This document shows positions 16,931 through 25,262 of a DNA stretch of 64,000 nucleotides, piece after piece. The DNA comes from CAWGOF01 sp963824225 (GTDB taxonomy: Bacteria; Acidobacteriota; Polarisedimenticolia; Polarisedimenticolales; Polarisedimenticolaceae), in the NCBI GenBank assembly GCA_963824225.1, contig CAWGOF010000001.1, positions 248,001 to 312,000 of the forward strand, read 5' to 3'. A model generated the notes under the pieces. The model worked only from the letters and a program-made list of their open reading frames with translations, was not told the origin of the DNA and did no database searches. Numbering within the stretch: the stretch's first letter is position 1; each line of letters opens with the position of its first letter. A program made the position numbers and the translations under genes.

Positions 16931-18372
16931 AACCCGTAGCGCGCGAGGAGCAGCAGGACGTTCTGGTCCGCGCTCGCGTACTGCTGGTCGCTGCGGTACT
17001 GGACCTCGACATCGCACCCGGTTCCCACCGAGGCGCCGAGCGCCGCCGTGTAGCGGTCGACGTCGCCGGCCTCGGCCTCGGCCCGCACGAACGGACCGAA
17101 CCGTGCGGCCCACGGGCCGAGCGACCAGCGTAGCGAGCCGCGGACGTGCCAGAAGCGGTCCTCGCCGAACGAGCTGTTGAGGACCACGCCGGCATGCGCG
17201 CGGCCCTCGAACGACCCGCGCCGGCGCCGCGGCTGGCGCAGGCCGGGTCGGTCGGCATCGGGGGTCCGGACGCCGACGTCGAGCACGTTCAGGCTCGTCA
17301 CCCGATCGTTCGGCTCGGCCAGCTCGTGGTTCGAGCGGTGGTGCACGTACACGCCGGCCAAGCTCCCGTTCATCGGGCGCTCGATCCCGACGTCCCAGTA
17401 GTAGTACAGGTCGCCTGTGTCGTCGGCCGTGAGGATGTTCGCGTCGACCTCGGCGCGCGCCTGGTACTTGCCGAAGAACCGCGGCGAGGCGAAGCGCAGC
17501 AGCAGCTGACCCACGAGGCGGCTGTCCTCGCCGACGCCCGAGCTGACGACACCCTCGATCGTCGGCTGGCCCTCGGCGGCTCCCGGGCGGCCGTCGGTCG
17601 GCCCCTCGTACTCGAAGCCCGCGAGGAGCCCCGACGTGCCGGTGCCCAGCGGGTTCCCCGCGTGCAGGTAGCGCAGGAAGAACGCCACGCGTTCGCGGGC
17701 CACGTCGAAGTCGAGCGCCGGACCGATCTCGAAATCGGCCGCCAAGTGCGACCCGTCGACGAGCCCGTCGACGCGCGCGTCGAGCACGAAGCCACGCGCG
17801 ATCGACGTGGCGGCGGGCGCGAAGCGGAACCGTGCGGCGCCGCGCACCAGCGCGTCGGCGCTCGTCTCGCGCTCCTCGACGACGGCGCCCGCCGTGAGCC
17901 AGAACGCGAACGGGGAGCCGCCTTCGCGTGCACGCGCGAGCACCGGGCGATCGACGGTGCCGAGGGTCGCGCCGACCCAGCGCACCCACGGCTGCCCATC
18001 GGCGTCGACCCGCTCACGCCCACGCTGGCCCGCGGCGAAGCCGTAATCCCACGAGCGGGTGTGGCTCCATGCACGCCAGCCCAGCTCGACGTCGTAGATC
18101 AGGTCGTGCACCTCGAACGTGAACGCGGACTGCGCGCGCTCGATCGTGGTGCGCGTGTCGATCCCCAGGCGCAGCGCGCCCGACCCCACGCGCGCAAGCG
18201 GCAGCTCGGCCCACAGGTCGCCCACGAGGTCGAGGTCGTCCGAGACCATCCACATCAGGCGGCCGCCGGCGAGCGGACCCGGGCGCTCGAGCGTCGGATC
18301 GTCCACCGCCGCGGCGCCCGCCGCTGCGGCGAGCGCGACGAGCGATCCTAGAGCGACGGCGCGAACGCTCAG
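16927..18372 (-). CDS. Putative outer-membrane beta-barrel protein
   Basis: About 481 residues with a signal sequence (ALGSLVALAAAAGAAA) and many alternating polar/aromatic strands. It ends in an aromatic residue (ARYGF), the usual sign of a BAM-inserted barrel. VYVHHRSNHELAEPNDRV and RFFGKYQARAEVD recall DUF1207-type barrels, but I am not certain. No ATG or GTG lies in a sensible place. The frame opens at CTG 18372, which overlaps the TGA of the GWxTD gene (CTGA), a rare start codon. Translationally coupled to that gene. Confidence 0.55.
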   Translation of the reverse strand: MSVRAVALGSLVALAAAAGAAAVDDPTLERPGPLAGGRLMWMVSDDLDLVGDLWAELPLARVGSGALRLGIDTRTTIERAQSAFTFEVHDLIYDVELGWRAWSHTRSWDYGFAAGQRGRERVDADGQPWVRWVGATLGTVDRPVLARAREGGSPFAFWLTAGAVVEERETSADALVRGAARFRFAPAATSIARGFVLDARVDGLVDGSHLAADFEIGPALDFDVARERVAFFLRYLHAGNPLGTGTSGLLAGFEYEGPTDGRPGAAEGQPTIEGVVSSGVGEDSRLVGQLLLRFASPRFFGKYQARAEVDANILTADDTGDLYYYWDVGIERPMNGSLAGVYVHHRSNHELAEPNDRVTSLNVLDVGVRTPDADRPGLRQPRRRRGSFEGRAHAGVVLNSSFGEDRFWHVRGSLRWSLGPWAARFGPFVRAEAEAGDVDRYTAALGASVGTGCDVEVQYRSDQQYASADQNVLLLLARYGF

Positions 18373-19820
18373 GGTGTCGAGCTCGCCGCCAGGCGGAACG
18401 GGACCTCGGTCGCGACCGTCTTTTCGCCCGCGTCCTTGACCACGACGCGGACGCGGTAGTCGCCGAGCGGCCAGCGCTCGGTCGTCGCGAGCTCCCAGGC
18501 CACGCCGGGTGCCCGCTGCTCGGACGTCTGCGGGGCAAACAGGCGGACCCAGCGCCCATCGTTCTCCTGCCCCTCGAGCTGGTACGACACGCGGACGGGG
18601 AACGTCGCGCCGTAGACCTCGAAGAACAGCCGGAGCGGCTCGCCGCGCCGGTACTCGGCGTCGAGCTTGGGCACGAGCTTGAACGGGCCGACGTGGAACG
18701 GCTCGGTGTACGACGCGAGCGACGCGTACTCGACCGGTGCGAGATCCGACGCCCACACGGGATCGCTCAGGCGCAGCGTGGACGGCGGGGCCTCGAGCTC
18801 GACGCGCGTGCGATGGATGCCGGTCTGGATCGTCTTCGGATCGACGACGATGACGGTCACCGAGTAGGCCCCGGGTTCGAGCGCGATCCGCGCCTGGGCC
18901 AGCCGGTGCCCGGGCGTGGTCGCCACGCCGAACGAGTCCTCGCCGAGAAGACGTGCGGCGCGCGTCGCATCGACCGGCGTGAACCGGGCCATGATCGCCG
19001 GCCTGGCGTCGGCGTCGAGGTGCGACAGGTCGACGTTGACCACGGCGAGCGGCTTGGGCTCCTCGGGCGTCACGTAGCGGTCGATCCGCGCATCGAGCGC
19101 AAGCGTGCGATACGACTCCATCGTCTCGACGCTCTCGATCAGCACGCGCTCCTGGGGTGGGATCTCCTGCATGCGTCCGAGGTCGAGCATGACCGACAGC
19201 TCGGACGTCGTGGGCGACGAGGTCAGCTCGCGGAACTTGTCGAACGCCCGCGTGCGATCCTCCGCGATCGCGAGCGGATCCCAGAACACGTTGGCCAGCT
19301 TGGGCTCGTAGGACAGCCGGTACTCGCCGTCGACCGAGCGCACGAACGGCACGACGACGACCGGGTCGAGATCCATGCGCTCGGCGGGCCGCCCTTCGTA
19401 GATCCAGCGCTGCACGCCCGCGCCCGAGGTCGCCGAGTCTTGGGGCCGCAACTGCCGGTCGTCCTGGACCTCGGTCGGCGGGCCGTAGAGGATGTGGATC
19501 TTCCCCCGATCGGTCATCCACCCGGGCTTCGAGCTATCGAGGAACGTGTCGTTCGCCTCCTTCACGCGCTCCCAGTACCGCTGCCGGTACTCGTTGGCCA
19601 GCGTGTCGGGCGTCGGGTCGCGGCGGGCCCAGAACTGCTCGACGAACCGCGATCGCGCCTGGTCGGTCTCGAGCGCGTCGAACGCCTGGACCTCGTCCTT
19701 GTTCGCGATGTAGCGGACCGGGCCGTCGATCCACTTCCGGATGTCCTCGGCCGGCCTGCCCGCGGCAAGCACGGTCGAAAACCCGAGAAGCAGGGCCCCC
19801 GCCGTTCGTCGGCGTAGCAC
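18369..19820 (-). CDS. GWxTD domain-containing protein
   Basis: 483 residues with a signal peptide (TAGALLLGFSTVLAAG). The GWxTD domain follows: FVEQFWARRDPTPDTLANEY, then PGWMTDRGKIHILYGPP at ~residue 115. The C-terminal half contains beta-rich, Ig-like segments. This domain is frequent in Acidobacteriota, Bacteroidota and related phyla; its function is unknown. GTG 19820 has GCGGAGG about 10 bases upstream. It pairs with the downstream barrel gene, suggesting a joint envelope role. Confidence 0.85.
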   Translation of the reverse strand: MLRRRTAGALLLGFSTVLAAGRPAEDIRKWIDGPVRYIANKDEVQAFDALETDQARSRFVEQFWARRDPTPDTLANEYRQRYWERVKEANDTFLDSSKPGWMTDRGKIHILYGPPTEVQDDRQLRPQDSATSGAGVQRWIYEGRPAERMDLDPVVVVPFVRSVDGEYRLSYEPKLANVFWDPLAIAEDRTRAFDKFRELTSSPTTSELSVMLDLGRMQEIPPQERVLIESVETMESYRTLALDARIDRYVTPEEPKPLAVVNVDLSHLDADARPAIMARFTPVDATRAARLLGEDSFGVATTPGHRLAQARIALEPGAYSVTVIVVDPKTIQTGIHRTRVELEAPPSTLRLSDPVWASDLAPVEYASLASYTEPFHVGPFKLVPKLDAEYRRGEPLRLFFEVYGATFPVRVSYQLEGQENDGRWVRLFAPQTSEQRAPGVAWELATTERWPLGDYRVRVVVKDAGEKTVATEVPFRLAASSTP

Positions 19821-19887
19821 GGGCGAAAATCCTCCGCTCGGCCGGAGCTCCTGCGGCGGAAACAGCCTGGCCGCGGCTCGACGAACG

Positions 19888-19893
19888 AGTATA
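19888..19893 (-). promoter_or_regulatory. -10 element for the GWxTD gene
   Basis: On the minus strand TATACT, within GATTATACTCG, 68 bases before the GTG. No good -35 at 16-18 bases. It shares the 229-base divergent region with the bactofilin promoter. Confidence 0.4.
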
Positions 19894-19929
19894 ATCCGGC
19901 CCCGGTCTCGGGCGCTCGGCTCCGGGCCC

Positions 19930-19957
19930 TTGCACCGCGTCGCGTGAGGCCTAGATA
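19930..19957 (+). promoter_or_regulatory. Promoter for bactofilin operon
   Basis: TTGCAC at 19930-19935, 16-base spacer, TAGATA at 19952-19957 (TATAAG overlaps at 19956-19961). It implies a leader of roughly 85 bases before the bactofilin ATG. Confidence 0.45.
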
Positions 19958-20049
19958 TAAGATGCCGGGGTTGCACGGCGCGCCCTGGTGCACCGAGACC
20001 GGAGGAGGAGTGGCTCGCGCTCCTTCCGAGACCAGAGGAGGCCCGATTC

Positions 20050-20583
20050 ATGGCCTGGATACGGCAGCAGAAGCCGGAATCGGAGAGGGAGCCGGCTGCG
20101 ACCTCGCCGATGATGCCCGAGCCCGCGCGCAACGTCGCGCCCCCACCGCCGCGAAGAGAGCGGAGCCAGGAGGCCCTAGTGAACATCGGACAGTCGGTCG
20201 AGATCCGTGGAACCCTGACCGGTAACGAGGACCTGACGATCGAAGGCATGGTCGACGGCAAGATCCTCGTGAAGGATCACGCGCTGACGATCGGCGCGAA
20301 CGGACGCATCACGGCCGAGGTCCACGCCAAGACGGTGATCATCGTCGGCCAGATCGTCGGCAACATCACGGCCGACGACAAGGTCGAGATCGCCCCGTCG
20401 GGCTCGGTGCAGGGCGACATTCGCGCCCCGCGCGTATCGATCTCGGACGGCGCCAAGTTCAAGGGCAGCATCGACATGGAGCGCAAGGGCGGGGCGGTGA
20501 CGAATCAATCCGCACGGATCGGCAGCGTCTCGACACCGATGAGCGAAGCCGTGCCGCGGAGCGCGAGCGCGTCCCAAGGCTGA
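20050..20583 (+). CDS. Bactofilin
   Basis: Polymer-forming cytoskeletal protein, 177 residues. A Pro-rich, charged N-terminal tail (residues 1-45) precedes the right-handed beta-helix: repeats such as IGQSVEIRGTLTGNEDLTIEGMV, VIIVGQIVGNI, VEIAPSGSVQGDI and VSISDGAKFKGSIDME. Bactofilins shape cells, place stalks or flagella, and tether wall enzymes. ATG 20050 has GAGGAGG upstream. A methyltransferase-like gene follows after 3 bases. Confidence 0.95.
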   Translation: MAWIRQQKPESEREPAATSPMMPEPARNVAPPPPRRERSQEALVNIGQSVEIRGTLTGNEDLTIEGMVDGKILVKDHALTIGANGRITAEVHAKTVIIVGQIVGNITADDKVEIAPSGSVQGDIRAPRVSISDGAKFKGSIDMERKGGAVTNQSARIGSVSTPMSEAVPRSASASQG

Positions 20584-20586
20584 TCC

Positions 20587-21231
20587 GTGAAGCTTCCGTG
20601 GCGCCGGGCGGACGACTCCCTCGCGGAATCGATCGCTCGTCCGACGCCCGAATCGGGCTCCGACGCGGGCCAGGCGTGTCCCAGCCTGGCCCGCGTTCTG
20701 ACGAAGGTCCTCAACAAGGAGCCGCGGCCCGAGATCCTGGACATCGGACCGTTCTGCGGCGCGACCGCGGTGTTCCTCGCCGACCGCGGCGCGCGCGTCA
20801 GCGTGGGCGAGCTCGAGCTTCCGCTCCCGCGGCCCCCCGCCGAGGGTGAGCCTGCGCCGCCGATCCGCCTCGACCAGCCCGACGATCGCTACCACCTCGT
20901 CCTGGCGTGGGAGATCCTCGACTTCCTCCCGCCGGAGCGCCTGCCCGAGTTCGGCCGGGAGCTCACGCGGATCCTCGCCCGCGGCGGGTTCGCGCTCCTC
21001 ATCGCCCTGGCCGACGGATCGCGCCGCGCCGCTGCGCCGACGCGGCCACCGCGCTACCGGGTGATGGCCGAGGATCGTGTGGCGTGGGAGCAGGCGGAAG
21101 GAGCTCCGCTCGAGCGCTACGTCCATGCGACGCGCGAGATCGAACGGCGCCTCCTGCCGTTGACCGTCCACGGGATCCACCTCCAGCGCAGCCAGATGCG
21201 CGAGGTGCTGCTGTACCGACCGATGGTCTGA
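20587..21231 (+). CDS. SAM-dependent methyltransferase-like protein
   Basis: 214 residues. EILDIGPFCGATAVFLADRGARVSVGE is a class I SAM-binding core (motif I with an unusual GPFCG in place of GxGxG), and YHLVLAWEILDFLPPERL matches motif IV/post-IV. The C-terminal third (LERYVHATREIERRLLPL) is helical. Substrate unknown. GTG start at 20587, between bactofilin and an aminotransferase in one run; the next gene begins 2 bases after the stop. Confidence 0.65.
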   Translation: MKLPWRRADDSLAESIARPTPESGSDAGQACPSLARVLTKVLNKEPRPEILDIGPFCGATAVFLADRGARVSVGELELPLPRPPAEGEPAPPIRLDQPDDRYHLVLAWEILDFLPPERLPEFGRELTRILARGGFALLIALADGSRRAAAPTRPPRYRVMAEDRVAWEQAEGAPLERYVHATREIERRLLPLTVHGIHLQRSQMREVLLYRPMV

Positions 21232-21233
21232 CC

Positions 21234-22415
21234 GTGCCTTCGCGTCGGGTGGAGCACACCGGTCTCTCGCCGACGTTCGGCGTCGTGGCCCAGGCCGAGG
21301 CGCTGCGCGCGGCCGGGATCGACGTGATCAACTTCAGCGTCGGGCAACCCGACTTCCCCACGATCGACGAGGCCAAGCGCGCGGGGCAGGCGGCGATCGA
21401 GGACAACCGCACGGGCTACACGCTGAACGCCGGGCTGCGCGAGCTGCGCCAGGCGATCGTCGAGCGCATCGAGCGCGAGCGCGGCCTCGGCTACGACGCT
21501 CGCGACGTCCTCGTGTCCCCCGGCGCGAAGGCCAGCCTGTACTTCGCGTTCCTCGCGCTCGTCGATCCGGGCGACGACGTGCTCGTGCCCGCGCCGTACT
21601 GGACGTCGTATCCCGAGCAGATCCGGCTCGCCGAGGGCCGGCCGGTGTTCGTCGCCTGCGCCGAAGAGCGCGGGTTCAAGCTCGACGTGCGCGACCTCGA
21701 CGCGGCGCGCACCGCACGCACGCGGTGCCTCGTGTTGAACTACCCGGCGAACCCGACCGGCGCGTGCTACGGGCGGGACGAGCTCGAGCCGATCGCCGCG
21801 TGGTGCGTGCGCCACGACGTGTGGGTCGTGGCCGACGAGATCTACGCGCGGCTGCTGTACGACGGCCGGCAGTTCACGAGCATCGCCGCGCTGTCACCGG
21901 CGATGCGCGAGCGAACGGTGATCGTCGACGGGATGAGCAAGACGTTCGCGATGACCGGCTGGCGCATCGGCTACGCCGCGGGGCCGCGGGACGTCATCGC
22001 CGGGATGGCAGCGATCCAGAGCCACGGCACGAGCAACGCGCCGACGATCTCCCAGTGGGCCAGCATCGCGGCACTGCGCGCGTCGGACGTCGAGCTCGAT
22101 CGGCGGCGCGACGAGTTCGAGCGCCGGCGCGACGCGATCGTCGAGGGGTTGGCCCGGCTCCCCGGCGTGCGCTGCGCGGTTCCGGAGGGTGCGTTCTACG
22201 CGTTCGCGAACGTGGCGGGTCTGCTCGGTCGGACGCCGCGGATCCAAACGCCGACCGACCTGGCCGGGCACCTGCTCGAGGCTGCGCGGGTCGCCGTTGT
22301 TCCGGGCGAGGCGTTCGGGTCGGCCGAGCACGTCCGCTTCTCGTACGCGCTGCCGCTCGAGCGGATCCACGAGGGGCTCGACCGTGTGCGCCGGGCGATC
22401 GACGCGCTCGTTTGA
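21234..22415 (+). CDS. Class I/II pyridoxal-phosphate aminotransferase (aspartate aminotransferase-like)
   Basis: 393 residues. INFSVGQPDFPT and GYTLNAGLRELRQAI open the fold-type I core; NYPANPTGACY and VVADEIYARLLYDG carry the Asn and Asp that contact the cofactor. Lys236 in DGMSKTFAMTGWRIGY forms the Schiff base. The C-terminal Arg motif (VRFSYALPLERI) binds the substrate carboxylate. Closest in pattern to bacterial subgroup Ib aspartate aminotransferases; the exact amino donor cannot be set from sequence. Confidence 0.9.
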   Translation: MPSRRVEHTGLSPTFGVVAQAEALRAAGIDVINFSVGQPDFPTIDEAKRAGQAAIEDNRTGYTLNAGLRELRQAIVERIERERGLGYDARDVLVSPGAKASLYFAFLALVDPGDDVLVPAPYWTSYPEQIRLAEGRPVFVACAEERGFKLDVRDLDAARTARTRCLVLNYPANPTGACYGRDELEPIAAWCVRHDVWVVADEIYARLLYDGRQFTSIAALSPAMRERTVIVDGMSKTFAMTGWRIGYAAGPRDVIAGMAAIQSHGTSNAPTISQWASIAALRASDVELDRRRDEFERRRDAIVEGLARLPGVRCAVPEGAFYAFANVAGLLGRTPRIQTPTDLAGHLLEAARVAVVPGEAFGSAEHVRFSYALPLERIHEGLDRVRRAIDALV

Positions 22416-22431
22416 GCGCGTCCGACCCGGC

Positions 22432-22740
22432 TCACTGCAGCTCGTCGGGTCCCGGAACGTGAGGCCAGGCCTCGCGCTGCTGCGGCACGATGACCGTCAT
22501 CGCGCGCCCGGCTACAGGGGAGCTCTCGGCGGCGCTCGGCGAGTGCGGCACGGCGCGCGTGCGCTCCTCGCGCAGGAATGCGTCCTCGAGCGCCGCGAGG
22601 TACGGCGCGGCGTTCGAGTCGAGCGCGATCCCGCGCCGGATGAACAGCGCGCGGACCTCGCACACGAACGTCTCGGAAGCGCCGGTCAACCGGGCCAGGC
22701 ACAGGATGTGGTCGTCGATCGTTCGCGGCTCGCCGGGCAT
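22432..22740 (-). CDS. Small conserved-looking protein of unknown function
   Basis: 102 residues from the ATG at 22740, which has GAAGGAG at ideal spacing. The N-terminal 60 residues are helical: a tDDHILCLARLTGASETFV-like helix, then EVRALFIRRGIALDSNAAPYL and LEDAFLREER; the tail is disordered. No family recognised. It is convergent with the aminotransferase and has its own promoter. Confidence 0.6.
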   Translation of the reverse strand: MPGEPRTIDDHILCLARLTGASETFVCEVRALFIRRGIALDSNAAPYLAALEDAFLREERTRAVPHSPSAAESSPVAGRAMTVIVPQQREAWPHVPGPDELQ

Positions 22741-22761
22741 CGTGGGCTCCTTCCTGCCCTC

Positions 22762-22789
22762 GGGATACGAATGATTCGGCGAGATGCAA
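22762..22789 (-). promoter_or_regulatory. Promoter for the 102-residue gene
   Basis: Minus strand TTGCAT (22789-22784), 16-base spacer, TATCCC (22767-22762). Transcription would begin about 15 bases before the ATG at 22740. Confidence 0.4.
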
Positions 22790-22848
22790 CGTCCGAAATC
22801 CGTATCGCACGTGCGCGCGTCTCGGTTTTCGGCGTCGCGGCCGTCTGC

Positions 22849-22854
22849 TACCAT
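22849..22854 (+). promoter_or_regulatory. -10 element (leaderless start)
   Basis: TACCAT ends 7 bases before the ATG at 22861, so the predicted transcription start is the start codon itself. There is no ribosome-binding site. A poor -35 (TTTTCG, 22826-22831) sits 17 bases upstream. Confidence 0.4.
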
Positions 22855-22860
22855 TCCGGC

Positions 22861-23148
22861 ATGCGAGGCAAGACCGGCAAGGGAGCGCTCGAGGAGGGAA
22901 GCCAGCTGCGCGATCGGCGCGCGGATCGCCTCGGAACGGTGCTCGAGGTGGCGTGTCAGTACGCCCACCCCAAGGCCGAGCCGGTGTACAACTACCTCGT
23001 GCGGTGGGACGATGGTCAGGTCGAGGCGCTCACCGAGGCCGCGCTCGACGGCAGTCACGAGCTCGAGATCGTCGACGAGCGCGACCGGGCGACGAGCGAG
23101 CCCCAGACGAGCCGCAGCAGCAGCTTGCCGTACGACGACGCGCGGTAG
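22861..23148 (+). CDS. Small protein of unknown function
   Basis: 95 residues, charged. DRLGTVLEVACQYAHPKAEP is followed by VYNYLVRWDDGQVEAL, a beta-strand pattern reminiscent of small SH3/Tudor-like folds (YxVRWDDG). No firm family. Its last 94 bases overlap the 3' end of the oxidoreductase gene on the other strand. Confidence 0.55.
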   Translation: MRGKTGKGALEEGSQLRDRRADRLGTVLEVACQYAHPKAEPVYNYLVRWDDGQVEALTEAALDGSHELEIVDERDRATSEPQTSRSSSLPYDDAR

Positions 23149-24269
23149 GTCAGCGCGCGGTACGAGCGTCGTCCGCGGATCACCTCGGTCAGCGCTTCGC
23201 ACACCTCGCGCCCGGCCGCCGCGAACAGCGCGCGGCGCAGCTTGGGCGCGCCGTAGAGCAGCGACGCGGCGGTTCGGGCCGCGCGCGCTTCCCCCGAGAT
23301 CTCCCGCTCGAGCGAGCGTGTGTACGACTCGGCGACCGTCTGGCGGTCGGTCCCATGGGCCAGGATCGCCGCCGCGGCGAGACGCCCGCTGCGCATCGCC
23401 GGCGAGATGCCCTCGGCCGTGATCGGGTCGGCGAGCCCCGCGGCATCGCCGGTCAATAGGACCGCGCCGCGCGCGACGCCGCCCTTGCGTCCGAAGCACG
23501 GGATCGGAAACCCGCACGGCCGCGCGCCGTTCGCCGGCGTCAGGCCGAGCTCGGCCACGTACTCGCGCAGCACGCGCTGCAGGTGGGCGCGCTCGCGGCG
23601 CATCGTCAGCACGCCGACCGACAGATGCTGGCGCTTCGGAAAGACCCAGGCGTAGCCGTGCTCCGGCCGGCCGAGGTCGAAGCGCACGCTCGACGCGAAG
23701 CGCTCGATCGTCGCCGGATCCGCGGGGATCTCCCACTCGAGGGCCGCGGCTCCGCGGACCGGACCGGGCCAGCCTGCCGCGCGGGCCAGCACGCCGAGCG
23801 CGCCGTCGGCCGCGATCACGTGCTGCGCGCGGACCGCGCCGCGCGTCGTCCGGACCACCGCGCCGGTCGGCCCGTCCTCGAGCGCTTCGAAGCGGCAATC
23901 GGTCCACAGCTCGGCCCCGGCGCGCTGGGCGCCGTCGACGAGCCCGGCGTCGAACCGATCGCGCATCGTGAGGTGCACGAGCGGCTCGTCGCGCTGGACG
24001 ACCCAGCGGCGCGGCAGATCGGCGAGGCGTACCTCGACCTCGCGCACCGAGCGGTCGTGCGGCACCACCGCCTCGGACGGCACCGTCGGGAGCGCGCGCG
24101 ACAGCACGCCGCCGCCGCAAATCTTGACCCGTGGCACGCGGTCGCGCTCGACCACGAGCACACGCGCCCCGCCCTCGGCGAGCGCGATCGCCGCGGCGGC
24201 GCCGCCGGGCCCTGCGCCGACGACGAGCGCGTCGAAGCTCGGTAGGCCGGGATCGGTCGACGCTCGCAC
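23055..24269 (-). CDS. Geranylgeranyl reductase family FAD-dependent oxidoreductase
   Basis: 404 residues. The dinucleotide-binding motif ALVVGAGPGGAAAAIALAEG is followed by the PRVKICGGGVL motif typical of the GGR group, then AADGALGVLARAAG, and the second FAD motif LLTGDAAGLADPITAEGI. Members reduce isoprenoid double bonds (archaeal lipids, chlorophyll side chain) or menaquinone side chains. In this organism quinone or another prenyl lipid is a plausible substrate, by inference only. Confidence 0.85.
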   Translation of the reverse strand: MRASTDPGLPSFDALVVGAGPGGAAAAIALAEGGARVLVVERDRVPRVKICGGGVLSRALPTVPSEAVVPHDRSVREVEVRLADLPRRWVVQRDEPLVHLTMRDRFDAGLVDGAQRAGAELWTDCRFEALEDGPTGAVVRTTRGAVRAQHVIAADGALGVLARAAGWPGPVRGAAALEWEIPADPATIERFASSVRFDLGRPEHGYAWVFPKRQHLSVGVLTMRRERAHLQRVLREYVAELGLTPANGARPCGFPIPCFGRKGGVARGAVLLTGDAAGLADPITAEGISPAMRSGRLAAAAILAHGTDRQTVAESYTRSLEREISGEARAARTAASLLYGAPKLRRALFAAAGREVCEALTEVIRGRRSYRALTYRASSYGKLLLRLVWGSLVARSRSSTISSS

Positions 24270-24313
24270 GGCTGCATTCTACGCGGGATGCGTCGGGCTG
24301 CCCCCGCGGCGAG

Positions 24314-25081
24314 TCACTTCGCGACTTGAGCGAGTGCGTCACGCACCGGGACGCTGGAGATCTTCAGGATCCCGTCGAACGGCGTGTCGAGCTCCAGGAT
24401 GAGGAACAGCGCGGCCGCAACCGACAGGGTGCATACGACCAGGGAGGCAACGACGGTGGCGTTGCGGGGCACGATGAGCCCGTAGCCGGTGAACAGGGCG
24501 ACGAGCCAGACGACCAGTACCGCCATGAGGGGCAGGGGAACCGAGCTTTCCCGCTGGGCGAACAGCTGAATCCGCGCTCGTCCCAGATCCACCGTGATGT
24601 CGAGCGCACGGGCCTTGACCGTGGTGCGCTTGGCGTCGTCCTTCTCCGGCGCGAGCGCCGCGAGCTCGTCGTAGAGGAGCTCCATCTCGGCCCGCGCTTC
24701 CCCGGGGGCCAGGTCCGCGGGTCGGTCGCTGTCCTCGTGCCAGATGTGGGACAGCGTGCGGGCACCGGCGCGGCGGAGCAACTCCCGGGCGCTCGTCGTC
24801 TCCGGCCCGTAAAGGGCCAGGGTGCGGTCGAGCAGAATCACCTCGGCCGACAGCTCCTTGACGGCGCTGTTCTGCCTGTCGTACGTCCCCTTTGCCGTCG
24901 CGATCAGAAAGCCCAGGACGAGCGCGGTGAGCGTCGTGAGTAGGGTCACCCCCAGCTTCACGGCATCCTTCGACTCCCCGCTCAACTGGTGCGGGGGCAA
25001 AGAACGTCCGACAAGCATCCCGAGCACCGCGCCGCCCAAGATGCATGCGAAGGCGAGACAAGGAGTCGTGAGCGGACTCAA
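24314..25081 (-). CDS. DUF4239-type membrane protein
   Basis: 255 residues. Two N-terminal membrane helices (FACILGGAVLGMLVG and LLTTLTALVLGFLIATAKG) are followed by a soluble helical section and two C-terminal helices (LPLMAVLVVWLVALFTGYG, VVASLVVCTLSVAAALFLI). The motif GFLIATAKGTYDRQNSAV fits DUF4239 (bestrophin-like) proteins. Base composition is visibly lower in GC (about 60 percent) than its neighbours, and it ends up beside tRNA-Leu, so it may have been acquired. Confidence 0.7.
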   Translation of the reverse strand: MSPLTTPCLAFACILGGAVLGMLVGRSLPPHQLSGESKDAVKLGVTLLTTLTALVLGFLIATAKGTYDRQNSAVKELSAEVILLDRTLALYGPETTSARELLRRAGARTLSHIWHEDSDRPADLAPGEARAEMELLYDELAALAPEKDDAKRTTVKARALDITVDLGRARIQLFAQRESSVPLPLMAVLVVWLVALFTGYGLIVPRNATVVASLVVCTLSVAAALFLILELDTPFDGILKISSVPVRDALAQVAK

Positions 25082-25105
25082 GACTTTCCCTCATCGCCTA
25101 ATGGC

Positions 25106-25193
25106 TGGTGCCGAAGCCGGGACTCGAACCCGGACAGGGTTAGACCCCACTAGACCCTGAATCTAGCGCGTCTACCAATTCCGCCACTTCGGC
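25106..25193 (-). tRNA. tRNA-Leu (anticodon CAG)
   Basis: 88 bases including an encoded CCA. Acceptor GCCGAAG pairs with CTTCGGC; D-arm contains GGTAGAC; anticodon stem CTAGA/TCTAG encloses TTCAGGG with anticodon CAG; a long variable arm (class II) follows; the T-arm has GGGTTCGAGTCCC. It reads CUG codons, very common in this genome. Confidence 0.96.
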
Positions 25194-25207
25194 CGGAAAG
25201 ACGGCCC

Positions 25208-25236
25208 ACCGTACCAACCGCTCCGAGGGGTGTCAA
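25208..25236 (-). promoter_or_regulatory. Promoter for tRNA-Leu
   Basis: Minus strand TTGACA (25236-25231, perfect consensus), 17-base spacer, TACGGT (25213-25208). Transcription would start near 25201, 8 bases before the mature tRNA 5' end. Confidence 0.7.
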
Positions 25237-25262
25237 GGTTTCCCACGCCCGAAGAGTGCGTC

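Noticed and set aside
25106..25193. tRNA-Sec (class II tRNA with a long variable arm)
   Set aside because: Anticodon is CAG and the acceptor stem is seven pairs; it is tRNA-Leu. No selA, selB, selC or selD occurs in the window.
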